Shown one piece after another: positions 22,823-35,591 of a stretch of 64,000 bases of DNA. A program made the translations under genes and the position numbers. Under the pieces are notes generated by a model. It was not told the origin of the DNA and made no database searches. It was given only the letters and a program-made list of their open reading frames with translations. Positions within the stretch are counted from its first letter, which is position 1; the number at the start of each line of letters is the position of its first letter. This DNA comes from Symsagittifera roscoffensis (lineage: Eukaryota > Xenacoelomorpha > Acoela > Convolutidae), in the NCBI RefSeq assembly GCF_963678635.1, contig NC_087062.1, forward strand, positions 22,183,789 to 22,247,788, in the 5' to 3' direction.

Positions 22823-23083
22823 TCATATTTCTCCGACACAGTTGGCTACAAATAGTTGCTGTCTTTTATCAGTTCCGTGTACCAACTGCAGAACTGTGCT
22901 GCTATCAGTCCATAGATAGGTTTCAGCGACTATGAATTGCTGCTGAGGCTTGATGAATTTTGCAAGTCTGGCTCCTATCAAGGCTGCTTGTAATTCCAGC
23001 TTGGTTGTCGTATGCTGTTTTTTAAGATCAACTCTAGCTTTTTTCAAGGGCAAACGATTTACTTCTTTGGTCTCTGATCTCAT
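22823..23083 (-). pseudogene. BEL/Pao RNase H domain, unit 2 copy
   Basis: Duplicate of 14594-14854 with the same translation. In this copy no integrase follows: the unit 2 boundary lies 36 bp past the domain's 3' end, so the element is truncated. Confidence 0.8.
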
Positions 23084-23178
23084 CTATGTAAACGAAATAT
23101 GCGACGGAAGCAAGAGCGGCATAGGAAGCGTCGGAGAAGATTTGCAGGAAAAATTTTGACTTCTTATGGATGATTTCA

Positions 23179-23997
23179 ATTAGTAGTGTGAAAAATTCCG
23201 GCAACTTTCTGTTGCTGCGATAGTATTCCTATGAGAATCTATATCTCCAAACACTTTGCTTCCAATTGCGGAGGTGATTAGTACTTGGCGCGGCAAGTTC
23301 TATTGGATCAATCACCGATGATGAAGTGTGAAGCCGATTCGTTGAGTTGGTTTCTTTTTCAGTAGGTCAGAAAAACTGGTTGGCTGGAATACAAGTGAGT
23401 CGCTGAAAATGTTCTACTGAATTCCTGAAGGTCGTTTGGTAGTAGGTTTGTCGAGAAGTTCGTCAAAACTGATGGCTCATTGTTTTTCAGGAATTGATGC
23501 ATGAAGTTCGCTATTGATTGTTATCTCTTTGTAAGACTAAAGCTAACGGTATCAAGGACATATTGCAGGTCGTTGAAGAGTCGTTGAGTTTCACTGATGC
23601 TGTCGGTTGATTCTTAGGAGTTGTCAAAGTAGAAGTTATTATGAAGAAGGTCTTTCACATGAGGGAGGATCGATTCATTGCTGTCGGCACAAGTTTGCAA
23701 TGGAAAGTTGGCGCGAGTGGATGAGCACTTTGCACCAAAGACAAAACGGGTGTATTCATAGAAATCTAGTTTGGTGGTTCTCCAGAGATATCAGAGAAAA
23801 ATTCGGTCTTCTGGCTGAACAGATACTAGCATATACATCTCTTCTATGTCGGCGTTAATTGAGTATTTGCATTTGCGAAATCGACAAATTACGGCAATTA
23901 GGTTACAATTCCAGTCTGTTGGGGTCACTTTCAACTCGTGTTTGCATCTTTTTGATCTGCTGGTAGGCTGAAGCGTAATTGTTTCGCAAAGTTGCAT
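23179..23997 (-). pseudogene. BEL/Pao reverse transcriptase remnants, unit 2 copy
   Basis: Duplicate of 14950-15768. The open segment 23791-23997 keeps the SINADIEEMY motif and differs from copy 1 by one residue (Arg for Ser). Confidence 0.65.
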
Positions 23998-24158
23998 TGG
24001 GTTGCTTTAGTTTGATTTGTAGCGGTTGATTTTGTGGGTGATTGATATCCGGAGGTTTTCAATGCTTAGCGTTTGCCTTTCGATAAGGTTAATTTGGGTG
24101 TAGATACACACAATTCATTCTCCAGGAGTTGACAAGGAGTGTTGAAAGCTCTGTGTCA

Positions 24159-24569
24159 TCCGGTGATACGTTTTCATGTGTTGAGGCGTCACGAAAGACA
24201 TCTCTCCCAAACATGTTGGCAGTTGAACCTCCAATGGTCCATCCAAGGGCTGTTGCAATTGCTCGAGGGGCAGAGTCAGGTCCTTTGATAACTGAGAGTG
24301 TCGTAATTAAGTCGATGTTGGCTGTTTCCTGAAAATTGAGACCTGATTGTTTTAAGTTGGGAAATGTGATGTGGCGAAGACGATTTTAGGTTCCGCAAAT
24401 GCCGTTGAGTGTGTTTGGCTGAAAATTCTCAAGTCTCAAACTTTGAAGTATGTCAGCTCTTTTAATTTGGAATTCTTCGTTGAGGGTTCCAAGGCGATGA
24501 ACAGTCAACTCTGTTGATCGGGCAGTGATCTTCTTGGAGTCGTGAAAACCGTGAATGAAAAATTATTCT
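24159..24569 (-). pseudogene. BEL/Pao protease remnants, unit 2 copy
   Basis: Duplicate of 15930-16340, with the same GPDSAPRAIATALGW segment and a few substitutions. Confidence 0.5.
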
Positions 24570-24738
24570 GCAGTTTGTCTTTCTCCTAGTTGTAGGTAAT
24601 CGGCTGTTGATGTAAGCATGTAGCTGTCGTTGCTATTGTTGTCTAATTAGTCCTGATGTACTTGTTTCTATGTCTCAACGTAACTAGCGCAGAGAGTAAG
24701 AGAAACTTCATAAATCTCTCTTGCTGTCGATTCATGAA

Positions 24739-25966
24739 TTAGTCGTCTGTGATGAAGGCTGTTATGATTTGAAAGATGTCTGCTGGTAGTAGATTCTTCC
24801 TCGTGGAGGCTGATGTGATGTTGTCGGTTGCAGGTTGCGCATACTCGGTTGGAGGGGCAGTTTTTTTACCCAATGTTGTCCCAAGCAATGGAGGCTCAGG
24901 CTTTTCGAGAGAATGAGTTTTCTTTTTGCTTCGATTGACTAGTGTTCGTAATTGTCGTAATAGTAAGAGTGGTGTTCATGGAAAGAGAATCCGCAAACAT
25001 TGCGGCTTTTCTGTTGGATTGCTTGTTGTTGGTTGAAGGTCGGTTATCGTTTCGAACAGATTGTTTGTCATCGTTTTCCGGTTTGGTTCACTCGAGTTAC
25101 GATGTTTGCGAGAGGTGTTGCTGGCGTTAGAGACGTCTTCTTCAGGAAGGTAGTCGCAGGCTGAGGCAAGATTCCATAACCAGTCGTTAAACAGGGCAAG
25201 ATTTGGCTTCTGTATGTCATTGTTTACAAGATACTGGGTCCATTGTGATCCTGATTGTTCACTATGATGAAGCTTGTTGACTGAAAATTGTAGATAAATT
25301 GTCCAGTTGGGGTCATTTGCAAATCCAAGAGTCAAGAAGTTTTCAACAAGGTTGCTAACGAAAGAAGAAAACTCCATGTGTGAGTCCTTTCGATGGGTCA
25401 ATGGCGATCGAAAAATGTTTAATTGTCTGATAAGGATTTTTACGATAGTGTCAGTGTCAGATCGTCCGAATCATCTCTAGAGTTCACGTAAGGCTGTAGT
25501 TTTCATCGCGCTGTTGCAGGCAAATCGAGCGCCCAATTGATTTGCTTTTCCTGTGGTCAAAGCCTGGAGGTGCGTCAGTTTATCGGAATCAAAAATTGGT
25601 TGATTGTGCACTGTGGCCTGAATAAGTCCAAACCACATGCTCAATTTCAATGGATCACCATCAAGTTTTTCCATTCTGAACTTTAAAAACCAGGAAGTCT
25701 GGCTGAACGTCACAGATGATTGAGTCCGTAGAGGAAGGTGTTGATACTGATGATGATTTGTTGTTGAAGCATTAATCGGTTGAGCTGCGTACTACGTCGA
25801 CAAGGTGGTTGGGATTTCGAAACTGTTCTATGGATTGGTTGCTGTCGTCTGAATTAAGTTGCATCTGCTGGTTGATGTTGCTGCGTAAACTGAGAGCTGT
25901 TGTTGATGCAGAGGTTGCTGCTGGTGCAATAGTTGTTGCTAGAGTGAAAATTATTGATGTCGTCAA
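24739..25966 (-). pseudogene. BEL/Pao gag remnants, unit 2 copy
   Basis: Duplicate of 16510-17737 (open pieces 24976-25401, 25477-25713, 25772-25966). The translations of the last two pieces are unchanged from copy 1. Confidence 0.65.
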
Positions 25967-26166
25967 AGCTGTACTTCTGTACTTAGTCCGAAAAATTTTA
26001 CTCTACATGTGTGTAGACGTTTGATCATTTTCGGTGGCTGTCAAAACTGTTGTTCAAATGATCTGCAAAATCAAAAAAAAATTGAAGGTTTGGATGACGT
26101 TGATGGTTGTTTCGTCTTCAGTGGGATGCTTAACTAGTCAATTTGTAGCACTGCTCAAGTCGGGCT

Positions 26167-27756
26167 AACAACTTTGCTTAAACGACGCTATCATAGAATT
26201 TTTGTTATAGGAATTTTGCATTTTCTTATAAACAGTGGCTCTAGAAACGTTATAAGATAGGGATTTTTTTAAATATCAAAGTTGTAAGATAGCGACTTTT
26301 CTTGCAGCAAAATTGATCTTTGTTAGTTTTTCTTATCTTTTTGTTGATGTTTATCTCCCAACAATGCTGTAAAAAAATCAAAAATTGATTTTATAAATGG
26401 CATTTGAAAAAGGTTGCTAAATTATAGCGGGATCTCTCAAATTTTGGATAATCCGGTGAATATTTTTTTCAGGTGAGTTCAGCTCACTAAAACACTAAAG
26501 AAAAGTTTCCTTATTACAAACTACCGTTAAATTCGTGAAAAAAACAATAATTCAAACTCTGACTGGCCAAAATTGCAATTGCTACGAACCCTATAGTTTT
26601 TAGGCATTAAACAAATTTATGCAGATTTCATGCAATTTATTTTCAGACAGATCTCTATTTAAGTTTTTTTGTTTAGATATTATATGCTGACTAAATTCAG
26701 ACTCTCTAGAGAATTTTTACAGGTTGAAAAGAGTAGAGCAGTCGAGTTTTTTTTGCCCTACACTTATTTCATATTTTTCTGGAAAAAAAAACAGATTCTA
26801 TCTGTCTGGAGTCGATTATTGTTTGCAAAATGGTCTTAGATAAATCAATTCTATACTTATTTTGATGTGTCGATTTTCCTGTTCATAATAATTTTTTATC
26901 CATTTTTTTCAGTGCGGTAAAGTTGTAAGATTGCTGAGTTTTCCTAAATTGTTGGATATTTTGTTGGTATCATCTGAACAACCCAAAGATTTATCTTATC
27001 AGCTACTCAGAGCAAAATTTGGATCCCAAAGTAAACTTTTGCCCGATGTATAAATTTTTTCCTGATGATACCAAAACTTTGTCTGCTGAAGACTGTTCAG
27101 ATCTCCCCTAGAAACTGGTCAAATAGTGTCAAATATTATTACTTTGTCAAATATTGAGTATAATGTAATTTAATTCCACTCAGAGAAGTGCCGAAGTGAA
27201 AACTTCGCGAACTAAAACTCTTAGATATCAAGCAAGCAGGCGACAAAATCACTGAGTTTACTGCAAAAACACCCGTTTAACTATGCTTAAACCCCAGGAT
27301 CCATCCCTGCTATCAATTTTTTCAAATAAATTTATCTGAACAAAAAAAACCATATAGATGTCTCACTTTTTTTCTTTTTTTTCGAAAGTCCGGACAACAA
27401 ATGTTAACTTGCCTTGGATCGCTACGACTACTATGGGTTATCAGTTTTTGTTCCTTGGCGGTTGTTATTTTGGTCAATATGAGATCAGAAGTCCACAATT
27501 ACTTGTTTGTGTCTAGAAATAGCCTAGATTTAGCAATTATCTGATCGGGGAAAAAATTGAGAAAAGAAAATTTCAAGATTTTACTGCTTTACTTAATTAA
27601 TTCACAAAAAACGGGTCTCATAATCAGAATAAAACTTAATGTTGAGGGTACATCAAAACATCATTTTTTTTTCGCTGGCTAAAGTTTTCGTTTCCTTGCT
27701 TAAAAACTAATCCGTTCACAAGGCCAAGCAAACAGTTGGTTGTTCATCGTTATTCC
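26167..27756. other. Non-coding AT-rich stretch inside unit 2
   Basis: Duplicate of 17938-19526. No gene seen. Confidence 0.5.
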
Positions 27757-28372
27757 CCTGCTCTCTCGCTCTCTCGTTCTCTCGCTTTCTCTCTCTGATT
27801 TCTCTCTCTCTCTCTCTCTCTCCCCCTCTATCTCGCCCTCTTTCTCCTCTCTCGATCTACTGCTCTCTCTGACTCTCTCGCTCTATCGCTCTCTCACTCT
27901 CTCGTCCTCTGATTATTTCACTTGCTCACACACACACACACACACATTCTCTCTCTCTCTCTCTCTCTCTCTCTATCGCTCTCATTCACTCGCTATCGCT
28001 CTCATGTTCTCTCTCAGTTTTCTTCCTGTCTCGTTCTCTCGCTCGCTCTCTCATTCTCTCGCATTCTCGCTATTTTGCTCTTTCTCTTTCTTTCTCCAAC
28101 TCAATCTCTCTTTCTACTGCTCTCCCGCTCTTTCACTCCCTCTATCTTTCGATCTCTCGATCTCTCGTTCTCACTCTCAATTTTTTGCTCTCTCGCTCTC
28201 TAGCTCCCTCACTCTCTACAACACTCTCTCTCTCTCTCTCTCTCTCTCTCCCGCTCTCCAGCTTTTTCTCTCTCACTCTCCACTCTTTCACCTTCTCGCT
28301 CCCTCCCTTTCTCTCTCTCCAACTCTTCCTCCGCCTCCTCTTTCTCCTCCTCTTCCTCATCCCCCTCCTGCT

Positions 28373-28407
<35 letters not shown>

Positions 28408-28438
28408 GTCTCTCTATTTCTCTTCTCTTTCTCGTTCT
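27757..28438 (+). repeat. CT-rich microsatellite, unit 2
   Basis: Duplicate of 19527-20213, with slightly different CT and CA run lengths. Confidence 0.9.
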
Positions 28439-29915
28439 CATAAAATTTTGATGCGTTAATGATGATAAGTCGGACCTAATACTTGGAGAGATTGGATTTT
28501 GGTATGAAAAGAATGTTCCGTTTGATAGCTTTGGAACAGTTTGAGTAATGATCTTAAATCAATCATATACAAATCAAAGATCAATTTTTTTTGGTTGAAT
28601 GTTTGGTTTGGTAAAACGTTTAAACAAAAAACTAGGAACATTTTTGCAACCATTTAAAGTCAAAAAGTATCACTCTTAAAATCTACTCATTCAATAACTG
28701 AAATACATGAAACCACAAGTAAGGTTATTCAAAGAACTACTTCGTCTGAATTCATGGAAAAGGTGTACCTAGTCACAAAAATTGACATTCAGTTCAAAAA
28801 TAATTAAAACTTTTTATCAAAAGGTCAGCGAAAATTTTGTAATCTTAACCTTTCGGAGCATATTTTTGCCTGAAGCTTGAAGCTCAACCCTCTCAATCGA
28901 AGATCCATTTTTGATCAAGTCAAAGAACTTTTGCTGAATCTCAAACAGCAATCTGAGGGATTTTAATTTGGTTGTTTTCGCAGGCTTTTTTTGTTTTGTT
29001 GTAAGCTAAAAAATAAGTGTGTATCTGAAATGATGTTTTATTATTAACCAGAGTGGGGCCTAACACGCATCAAATACTAAAATTTTTACCAATTTTTGCA
29101 ATTTCATGTCACAGAGCACATCCAAGAAGTTGTAAAGATAATCTGAGTTTGAAAAACCTATCATGTATTTACCAAGAAAACATAAGTGTCGGGGTTGAAA
29201 AAAAAAACACTTCTCAATCAAAAACATTGTTATGAAAAAACCTCCTGGACCACTGCATACTATATAATAGAAAACATGTACGAAAAAATGAGCCATTTGC
29301 TTTGTTCCAGTATAGCATGCCGAGGGGGGAGGGTTTCAGGCAACCGCCCACCTTTAATTCTGGCTGCCAAGTTTTTCCAAAAATTCCCCTCTTTGGTACG
29401 GTTTTTAACAGATCCATTTCTGGCTGATCATCATCAAAAACCTTATGCAAGCGCCTTTGTCGCAGAAAAAACTTAATAGTGCTCAAGTGGCCACTTTTCA
29501 TAAGATGTTTTCCGTTTTTTAAAATTATCGATCTTGTTGTTTTCCATATAAATTTTGGGTTTTTTGAAAACTAGGATTAAAGATGAACTACAAAAAACGG
29601 TTTTTAGTGGGTAGCAAGCATGTTTTTTTAAAGACGGCTTTGTTTGAAATTAGTTTGCAAAGAATATGACAGCTGAAATGACAATTGTGTTTTTAAAACC
29701 ATGTTTCTACCAAAAAAGTATACAGGTAAGTTTGAATTGAACTCAGACTTATTTAAAATTATGTGTAGCAAAATTTTTTCAAGGAAATCTGAAAAATTGC
29801 TTTTAAATTTTATTAAAAAAACAAATAGCTACAACTTTCAAAGAAAGCCGTCCTCGGCAGAGCCCAAGTGTCATGAGACGACCTTCGGTACCTCACTCTA
29901 GTCCATTTGTCTATC
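28439..29915. other. Non-coding stretch upstream of the Gypsy-1 gag, unit 2
   Basis: Duplicate of 20214-21689. No gene seen and no terminal repeat identified. Confidence 0.4.
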
Positions 29916-30774
29916 TATATCTGTTAGTTGCTCCAGCAGCGTTGTTGGACGAACTTTTTTCTTAGCCTGAAGCTCCGAGACCCTCGGAGGACGAAGCAGA
30001 AGCCGCAAATCGAAATCTCCGCAATGCAGCCGCGAATAGAAGAATATACGAGGACAATAAGGATAGGAGACGTAAAGGCCCTCGGATAGGACATAACTGG
30101 TGCTATCAAGAGGCGGAATCGCGTCTAAAGTCTAGACTCTTTTTGTCGTTAGGCAATGAGGGGAAAAAGCGGTTTTTTGGAATCGTATCCCCAGTTAGAC
30201 CTGCATACCTGTTGGTTCATCGATTTTCACATGAGTTGCGTTTTTTCTTATTTCTACGCACGTCTCAGTGCCCAAAACCGCGTTGCGCAACTGGCCGTTA
30301 GAACTGGAGAAAGCGACCTTCAAAATCCTGTTTATTGGTCGCATTAGGGACATTGACGTACAACGTCAGCTGATCAAGGCTAAGGCTAACCTCAAAGAAA
30401 CTTTACAACTGGCACTAGAGATTGAAAAAAGGGCCAAAACGTCGGAAGAATTTCAAAAATTACTACCGCACAACAATTCGTCATCAATCAATACAAATCC
30501 TATGCGGCCAGATCAAGTAAGAGCCAGCTTCCTCGGTACAGCAGTTCAGGAATCCAGTGAACAAAAGCCGTGGGAAGGTCAGAACAGATACAACCAACAA
30601 CAAGTTCCGCCAAAACTTTGTTACTTCTGTGGCAATCCGTTTTCACCTGAACATTGCCGGTCTTGCCCGGCCAGAGAGGCTACTTGCAATGCGTGTAAAA
30701 AGAAGGGCCAATTTGCTAAAATTTGTAATACCACGAAGCGCCGGGTTAGCATGGTACAACAAGATGGTCAATAA
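29916..30774 (+). pseudogene. Gypsy-1 gag, unit 2 copy
   Basis: The same as the gag at 21690-22548, with the 168-codon ORF at 30268-30774 unchanged in translation. Unlike that copy it is followed in the right order by pol, so this is the original arrangement. Confidence 0.7.
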
Positions 30775-31074
30775 TTGGATCAAGAATGGGGTATCGTACA
30801 CGTAGGAGACTACAGTGAACCGGAATAAGGCGTTATGGCGATAGACGTGGTACAAATCAATAACGTAGAACTTTAAAGGCAGAAGGAGGAAAACCTAGGA
30901 GCCTCAGTATTCAGATTCTGAATAAGAAAACAGTGGAAATATAATTGAGGAAGTTACCAAATGCTCAATTCAAGGACGTTGCAAGGTATCCATTTGGAAT
31001 CACATACGTTGACTACGATAAAAAAAACCTATTAAGCTGTTTGGTTCTCTCGAAATCCCGATTGTGTCGCATGG

Positions 31075-32150
31075 GTGGATGATCAAAAGGGCTCAATTTC
31101 TCGTGAGAATAGGACGCGCAAGTCGTTGGGCCTAAACCTCCATGAACAGTTGAGAATTGAAACAGTTCTATGGAAACTGGCGGAATTGAATGCTACGGAA
31201 TATGTGGAGGAAATAGACCCAACCTCTGAATTCTGGAAAAAATTTTCTATAAACAGATATACGAGTGTGTTCAGTCGATTGGGGAGGTCAAAAACTCATC
31301 AAGTATTCACTAACTTCAAAGACCCTCCAATCCCTCGGCAAGTCAAAGGCCGAAAAATTCCCATTCACAATCAAAATCGAGTCACGGCCAAAAGTAGGAA
31401 ATTAATCAGAGACGAACACACTAAAAAATTAGATAAGTGTGCTACGGATCGTTTTATTGCACCAATTGTGCTAATTGCGAAAAAAAATTGATCCATAAAA
31501 CTAGCACTTAACGCTAAGCCAATGAACGCACAAATTTGGAAGAACAAGTACCAAATGCCCAATATTCGTGAATTGATCGATTCGGCGACCCAAATTATCA
31601 CTAAGTATCTGGAAAATTTGGTTTACCTCTCTTGACCTTTTAGACAGTTATCTCTGTCGGATCTAACAAGTAGTCATATAGTCATAGTAACTTCAGCATT
31701 TTGGGTGGAGAAGCGGCTGACACGTATCAATTCAAAACCGGCTTCTATGACTCGATGTATATGCCCGCAGAATTTCAAAAGGCGATGGACTGTACACTTC
31801 GGGGGCTGGAAGGATTCAAATGTAACCTCGACGATATACTGGTGGTCACTAAAGGAGAGTTTGAGGAGCACAATAAACTGGTCGATCAGGTCATGCAACG
31901 TTTGAACGAAGAAGGATGGGCACTGAAACTAAACAAATGTGAGTTCTCAGTTAAGAAACTAATCTGGTTGGGGTATAAAATCAACAAGTCCAGTTATGCC
32001 CCGAAGTTGTCAAAGATCGAGGCTATCAAAACATTTGTGCTACCGAAAACACTCAAACAACTATGCGCGTTCAATCATCTTCAACGTTTCATACCGGATC
32101 TGCATAAGCAAAACGTTGCAATTCGAACTTCGTTAAAAGCGTGCAATTAG
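31075..32150 (+). pseudogene. Gypsy-1 reverse transcriptase, broken
   Basis: 31075-31491 has SRLGRSKTHQVF, then KGRKIPIHNQNRV and the TDRFIAPIVLIAKK approach to the RT fingers. After a stop, 31495-31600 reads KLALNAKPMNAQIWKNKYQM. 31701-32150 has QFKTGFYDSMYMPAEFQKAMD, where GLTDMP is expected, and LDDILVVTKG, where the YLDD box has Asn for Tyr (CNLDDI). LKLNKCEFSV and WLGYKI then follow. Part of the palm is missing between 31620 and 31700. Confidence 0.75.
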
Positions 32151-32229
32151 GAATCATGTCTGTGGGGGGAAGATCAAAACGTAGCTTTTAGGAGCATACT
32201 CGACCTCATTGCGAATATCCCAAACCTTT

Positions 32230-32760
32230 GCGATTACGATGCTTCAAAAGCCTCGAGGATTAAAAGTGACGCACAAAGGAAGTGGTACCAAACGCTTGGG
32301 CTCCGATAGCTTTCAGCTCGAGATTCCTCAACTCTGCAGAATTCAAGTACAGCACTAATGAGCTGGAGCTTTTGGCCATTGTTTGAGCGTGCAAACACTT
32401 CCGTTTGTTATTTACTTTGTAAATGTTTTGAGATTCTCACGGATCACAGAGCCATTATCTTGGCACTCAATGAAACGTACGGGTAGAAATCGTACCAATC
32501 GCGGCTTTCTCGGTGGGCGGACCGCCTCATTCGGTTTCGTTTCGAAGTTAAACGTGTACCAGGATTGTCCCTAGGTATCGTGGATTACATATCAAGACAC
32601 CCGACCTTTAAGGCCGCCCAACCATCATCATACGACGAACTTTTCGTCATTCAATCAAATCATGCCTTTAATAACGCTTTAAATTCAAACCATAATTCGC
32701 GACGGGCAGAAATAGCGCCTGTGGGCAATATTTTGAATCGAAGAATCAAATACTAGCCAA
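32230..32760 (+). pseudogene. Gypsy-1 RNase H and chromatin-end remnants
   Basis: Reading across frames gives the RNase H stretches RIKSDAQRKWY (where KCDASxxG is expected), LASRFLNS-like and FKYSTNELELLAI-like segments. The 32565-32756 frame then has SLGIVDYISRHPTF and YDELFVIQS, the typical end of RNase H in this Gypsy lineage. It is broken by several frameshifts. Confidence 0.6.
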
Positions 32761-33309
32761 ACAAAACGCCTGGTAATAATTTGGACTAAATCTTTCCCCT
32801 CTGCACCAACAACGTTGTCCAACATGCTCACGTAACAAATTAGGATTTAGTAATCGATTTCTATCGGCGCCACTAGAGGGTGTAGTGTTAACTAACCAAT
32901 ACCTTAACCAATCAAAAGTCGAAATTTTTGACAACCATCACTCGTCAGTAGAGGGCGTTAAACCATGCTCTCAGTTGCTCAGCCAATCACAGATCAGTAT
33001 GTATAAGTCTTACTTCTCAAACTCGCCGCAAGAGGTTGACTTTCCATGCTCGACCTTTCAGAGTCAACTATGCAAATGAGATACGCTTAACCGGAAGTTT
33101 GTGAGAGAAATCGTTGTCTCTGATCTTTCATCTCATCATCAAGTCTTGCTATGAACACTTTTCAAATCAAACATTCTATAATAATACTTCTAACTCATCC
33201 ATCAGTACTATCGATCTAGGGCACAACATATTTGAACAGGCAAAGCTTCTCAACTTTGTAGAAAACTTTAGTACTCTTCCCCTAACTTTCGTGCCCCAAG
33301 TCATCAGCG

Positions 33310-33783
33310 ATGCGATTTTCACCCTCAATGTCTGGCTCAATGAATCGACCTACTAGGATTGACATGATACGTGCTCGCAAAAAGGCCAGAAAGAGACACT
33401 GTAAGGACCGATTTGTGGTTGCCCGCGGACAAGCTGCTAGGAGGGGTTTGGCTCAACTCTTGGACAAGTGTCGGAGGCAGAGATTGGCGAAGAAAGCCCT
33501 ACAGCAAGCTGTTGTCCAGGTGCGGATCAATGCTATCAACAACTATAAACCCCTCGTAACGCGGGACAAGAGGCAAGTGATCGGACTCCCAGGCTTGTTT
33601 GATGTCGATCCACTCGCAGAGCTCACAGGGGAGGATCAGTTTCTGCGACCAATGCGGACGGGAATCATCAACAAAGATGTACAATCCTTCAACAAACTGA
33701 GGGCTTACATGGCGCAATTCTGGACGAAAGCGGCGGTCGTCAACAGCTGCATTTTGATTTACAATAAACTTGCGATTGCCTAG
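33310..33783 (+). pseudogene. Gypsy-1 basic connector before integrase
   Basis: A 157-codon frame with a basic start (RARKKARKRHCKDR), AARRGLAQLLDKCRRQRLAKK, and an end YMAQFWTKAAVVNSCILIYN that leads into the integrase. The frame is open, and its position between RNase H and integrase is consistent. It is likely part of the same pol polyprotein and not a host gene. Upstream, 32880-33300 also looks like diverged connector. Confidence 0.55.
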
Positions 33784-33793
33784 CAACTAAGGA

Positions 33794-34440
33794 GTGCTAT
33801 ACTGGCTCATCTCTGGACAGGCAGCTATGATGGATGCGTCAGAATACATATGGTGGCCGTTCTTAAGTCGGCAGATAGTCAATGTCTGCGAAAAATGCCC
33901 GGAAGGTACTCTGTTTAGTAAAAACATCAAAACTTCGAAAACATACAAAACTACTAAACCGCTACTATTGCGATCAGCTCCTAATCAAGAACTTCAACTC
34001 GATTTTGCAGGTCCGCTTATTGATGACAACGAGGGAAAAATTTATATTCTAGTCGCGATAGATCGTTTTTCGAAATACTTTTTGATTATGCTAACTAAAA
34101 CAACGAGTGCGAAAAAGATAGTCAAATTCTTAAAATTGTATTTTACTAATCATGGTATCTCGGAACAGATCAGAACGGATCACGCTACCGGACTTGAAAT
34201 TGCTCCAGAAAGTGAGTTCTATAAAAGTCGAAGTGTAAAAACATGTCCTCACAACGGTCGGGGATCACAGAAGTTGTGGCTTAGTGGAGCGGTCGATTCA
34301 GATCATTAAACCGAAACTGTGAACTGAGAAATTAGATCCTAGTTTTAAAAAGTTAAAGTCGACGTTACAACAAACCATTGATGAAATTCGGAAAACGAAA
34401 TATGCTACATTGAAAAAAAATCTTCGTTTGAGCTACACTT
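33794..34440 (+). pseudogene. Gypsy-1 integrase core, broken
   Basis: The frame shows AMMDASEYIWWPF and CEKCPEGTLF from the zinc domain, ELQLDFAGPL with the first catalytic Asp, ILVAIDRFSKYF, and IRTDHATG with the second Asp. After 34230 a frame change leads to LVERSIQIIKPK, with the catalytic Glu, around 34285-34310. The zinc-domain histidines are lost. Confidence 0.75.
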
Positions 34441-35347
34441 GTTAGAAAACCTAATACGGAATTCTCATTAGCACGCGATAATAGATTGAAATAGATTGAA
34501 ATAGAAATAGAACGTTCTGACTCCAGAACAGCGGGCAAGCCAAGATTACAGCAGCGACAGGGCAAAAGCGGTGCCGAAAGGAGTCTCTACCGGTCCGGAC
34601 ATTCCTTTTAAGTTTAACCAATTCTTTGACGAGGGCAACAAAATTGCGGACAGCCAACCATACAAGACTCTGGACGAACTCGCTAAGGCGGCGAACACTT
34701 GGAAATAGCTGAAACGCAACGTGCAACCACAACAAGGACGTCAGTTTCTTCGCCAACTAGCCGCTCGAAATAGCGATTTAGCTACCTCACTGAAGTCCGG
34801 AATTACGAAGGGTACCTTGCGCTTCAACGATCTTGTGAGGGACCCGCCGGTGCCTGCTTTGTCGCGTTCCCAAAGATTGAACGTATCGGCATCATCGAGG
34901 CCGTCAAGACTATCAAAAACAAGTAACTTAGAAAAGCTAGTTTTACAAGATCCTCTAAGAGTCAAAATTTTTCGAAAAAGATGTTGATCGTAACTCTGGA
35001 AAACCTCTATTTAAAAAAGCTAAGTTCAAGTTTGTTTGAATTACGGATAACACGTACATTACCGACAGGGGAAAAGTGTATCGGAAAAACCATCTTAGTT
35101 TAAGACCAAACTTTAATGCTCGTGAGTTTTCAGCAACGCCTGGCACAATCGGAGAGAAAATCCAGAGACGGATTGCCTCTCCACCTGCTTCTCAAAAACC
35201 TACGTCGCCAGTGGTGCACTGAACAAGCGAACCCGTTAAAGGCACGGTGCTGGACCACTTTGCGGAGTCATCAAGTGAAGACTCGGTTACTGCAGGACAT
35301 TCACTCGAGCTTATCGAGGTTGCAGGGCTTCCACCACAGCAGTCAAA
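34441..35347 (+). pseudogene. Gypsy-1 integrase C-terminal tail
   Basis: 34721-34987 encodes QGRQFLRQLAARN, GTLRFNDLVRDPPVPALSRS and SRPSRLSKTSNLEKLVLQDP. Later segments read TYITDRGKVYRKNHLSLRP. These follow directly from the core and belong to the pol end. The reading enters the assembly gap. Confidence 0.55.
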
Positions 35348-35547
35348 NNNNNNNNNNNNNNNNNNNNNNNNNNNNNNNNNNNNNNNNNNNNNNNNNNNNN
35401 NNNNNNNNNNNNNNNNNNNNNNNNNNNNNNNNNNNNNNNNNNNNNNNNNNNNNNNNNNNNNNNNNNNNNNNNNNNNNNNNNNNNNNNNNNNNNNNNNNNN
35501 NNNNNNNNNNNNNNNNNNNNNNNNNNNNNNNNNNNNNNNNNNNNNNN
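35348..35547. other. Assembly gap of 200 N
   Basis: Exactly 200 unknown bases. The round number suggests a fixed-size placeholder, so the real length is unknown. The ORFs drawn across it are not real. Confidence 0.95.
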
Positions 35548-35591
35548 AAAACGATTGCAACGGATTTATCAAAATTATCATTGTGAAATAG

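Larger units (their letters stand above)
22787..31012 (+). repeat. 8.2-kb tandem duplication, unit 2
   Basis: The direct repeat of 14558-22786 ends at CACATACGTTGA (31012), after which Gypsy-1 pol continues. The unit 1/unit 2 junction at 22786/22787 joins Gypsy-1 sequence to BEL/Pao RNase H with no clear homology between the two ends, so unequal exchange between similar repeats is not obvious as the cause. Confidence 0.9.
29916..35347 (+). mobile_element. Gypsy-1, decayed Ty3/Gypsy element running into an assembly gap
   Basis: Plus-strand order: gag (29916-30774), a protease region with no open frame (30780-31070), RT (31075-32150), RNase H (32230-32620), a long basic connector (32880-33783), integrase (33794-34440) and an integrase C-terminal tail (34440-35347). 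The element is broken in every domain. Its 3' end and terminal repeat lie in or beyond the gap at 35348. Confidence 0.75.

Noticed and set aside
33310-33783. A host gene for a basic nuclear protein
   Set aside because: Its position between Gypsy-1 RNase H and integrase, and its continuation into the integrase zinc domain, make it part of pol.
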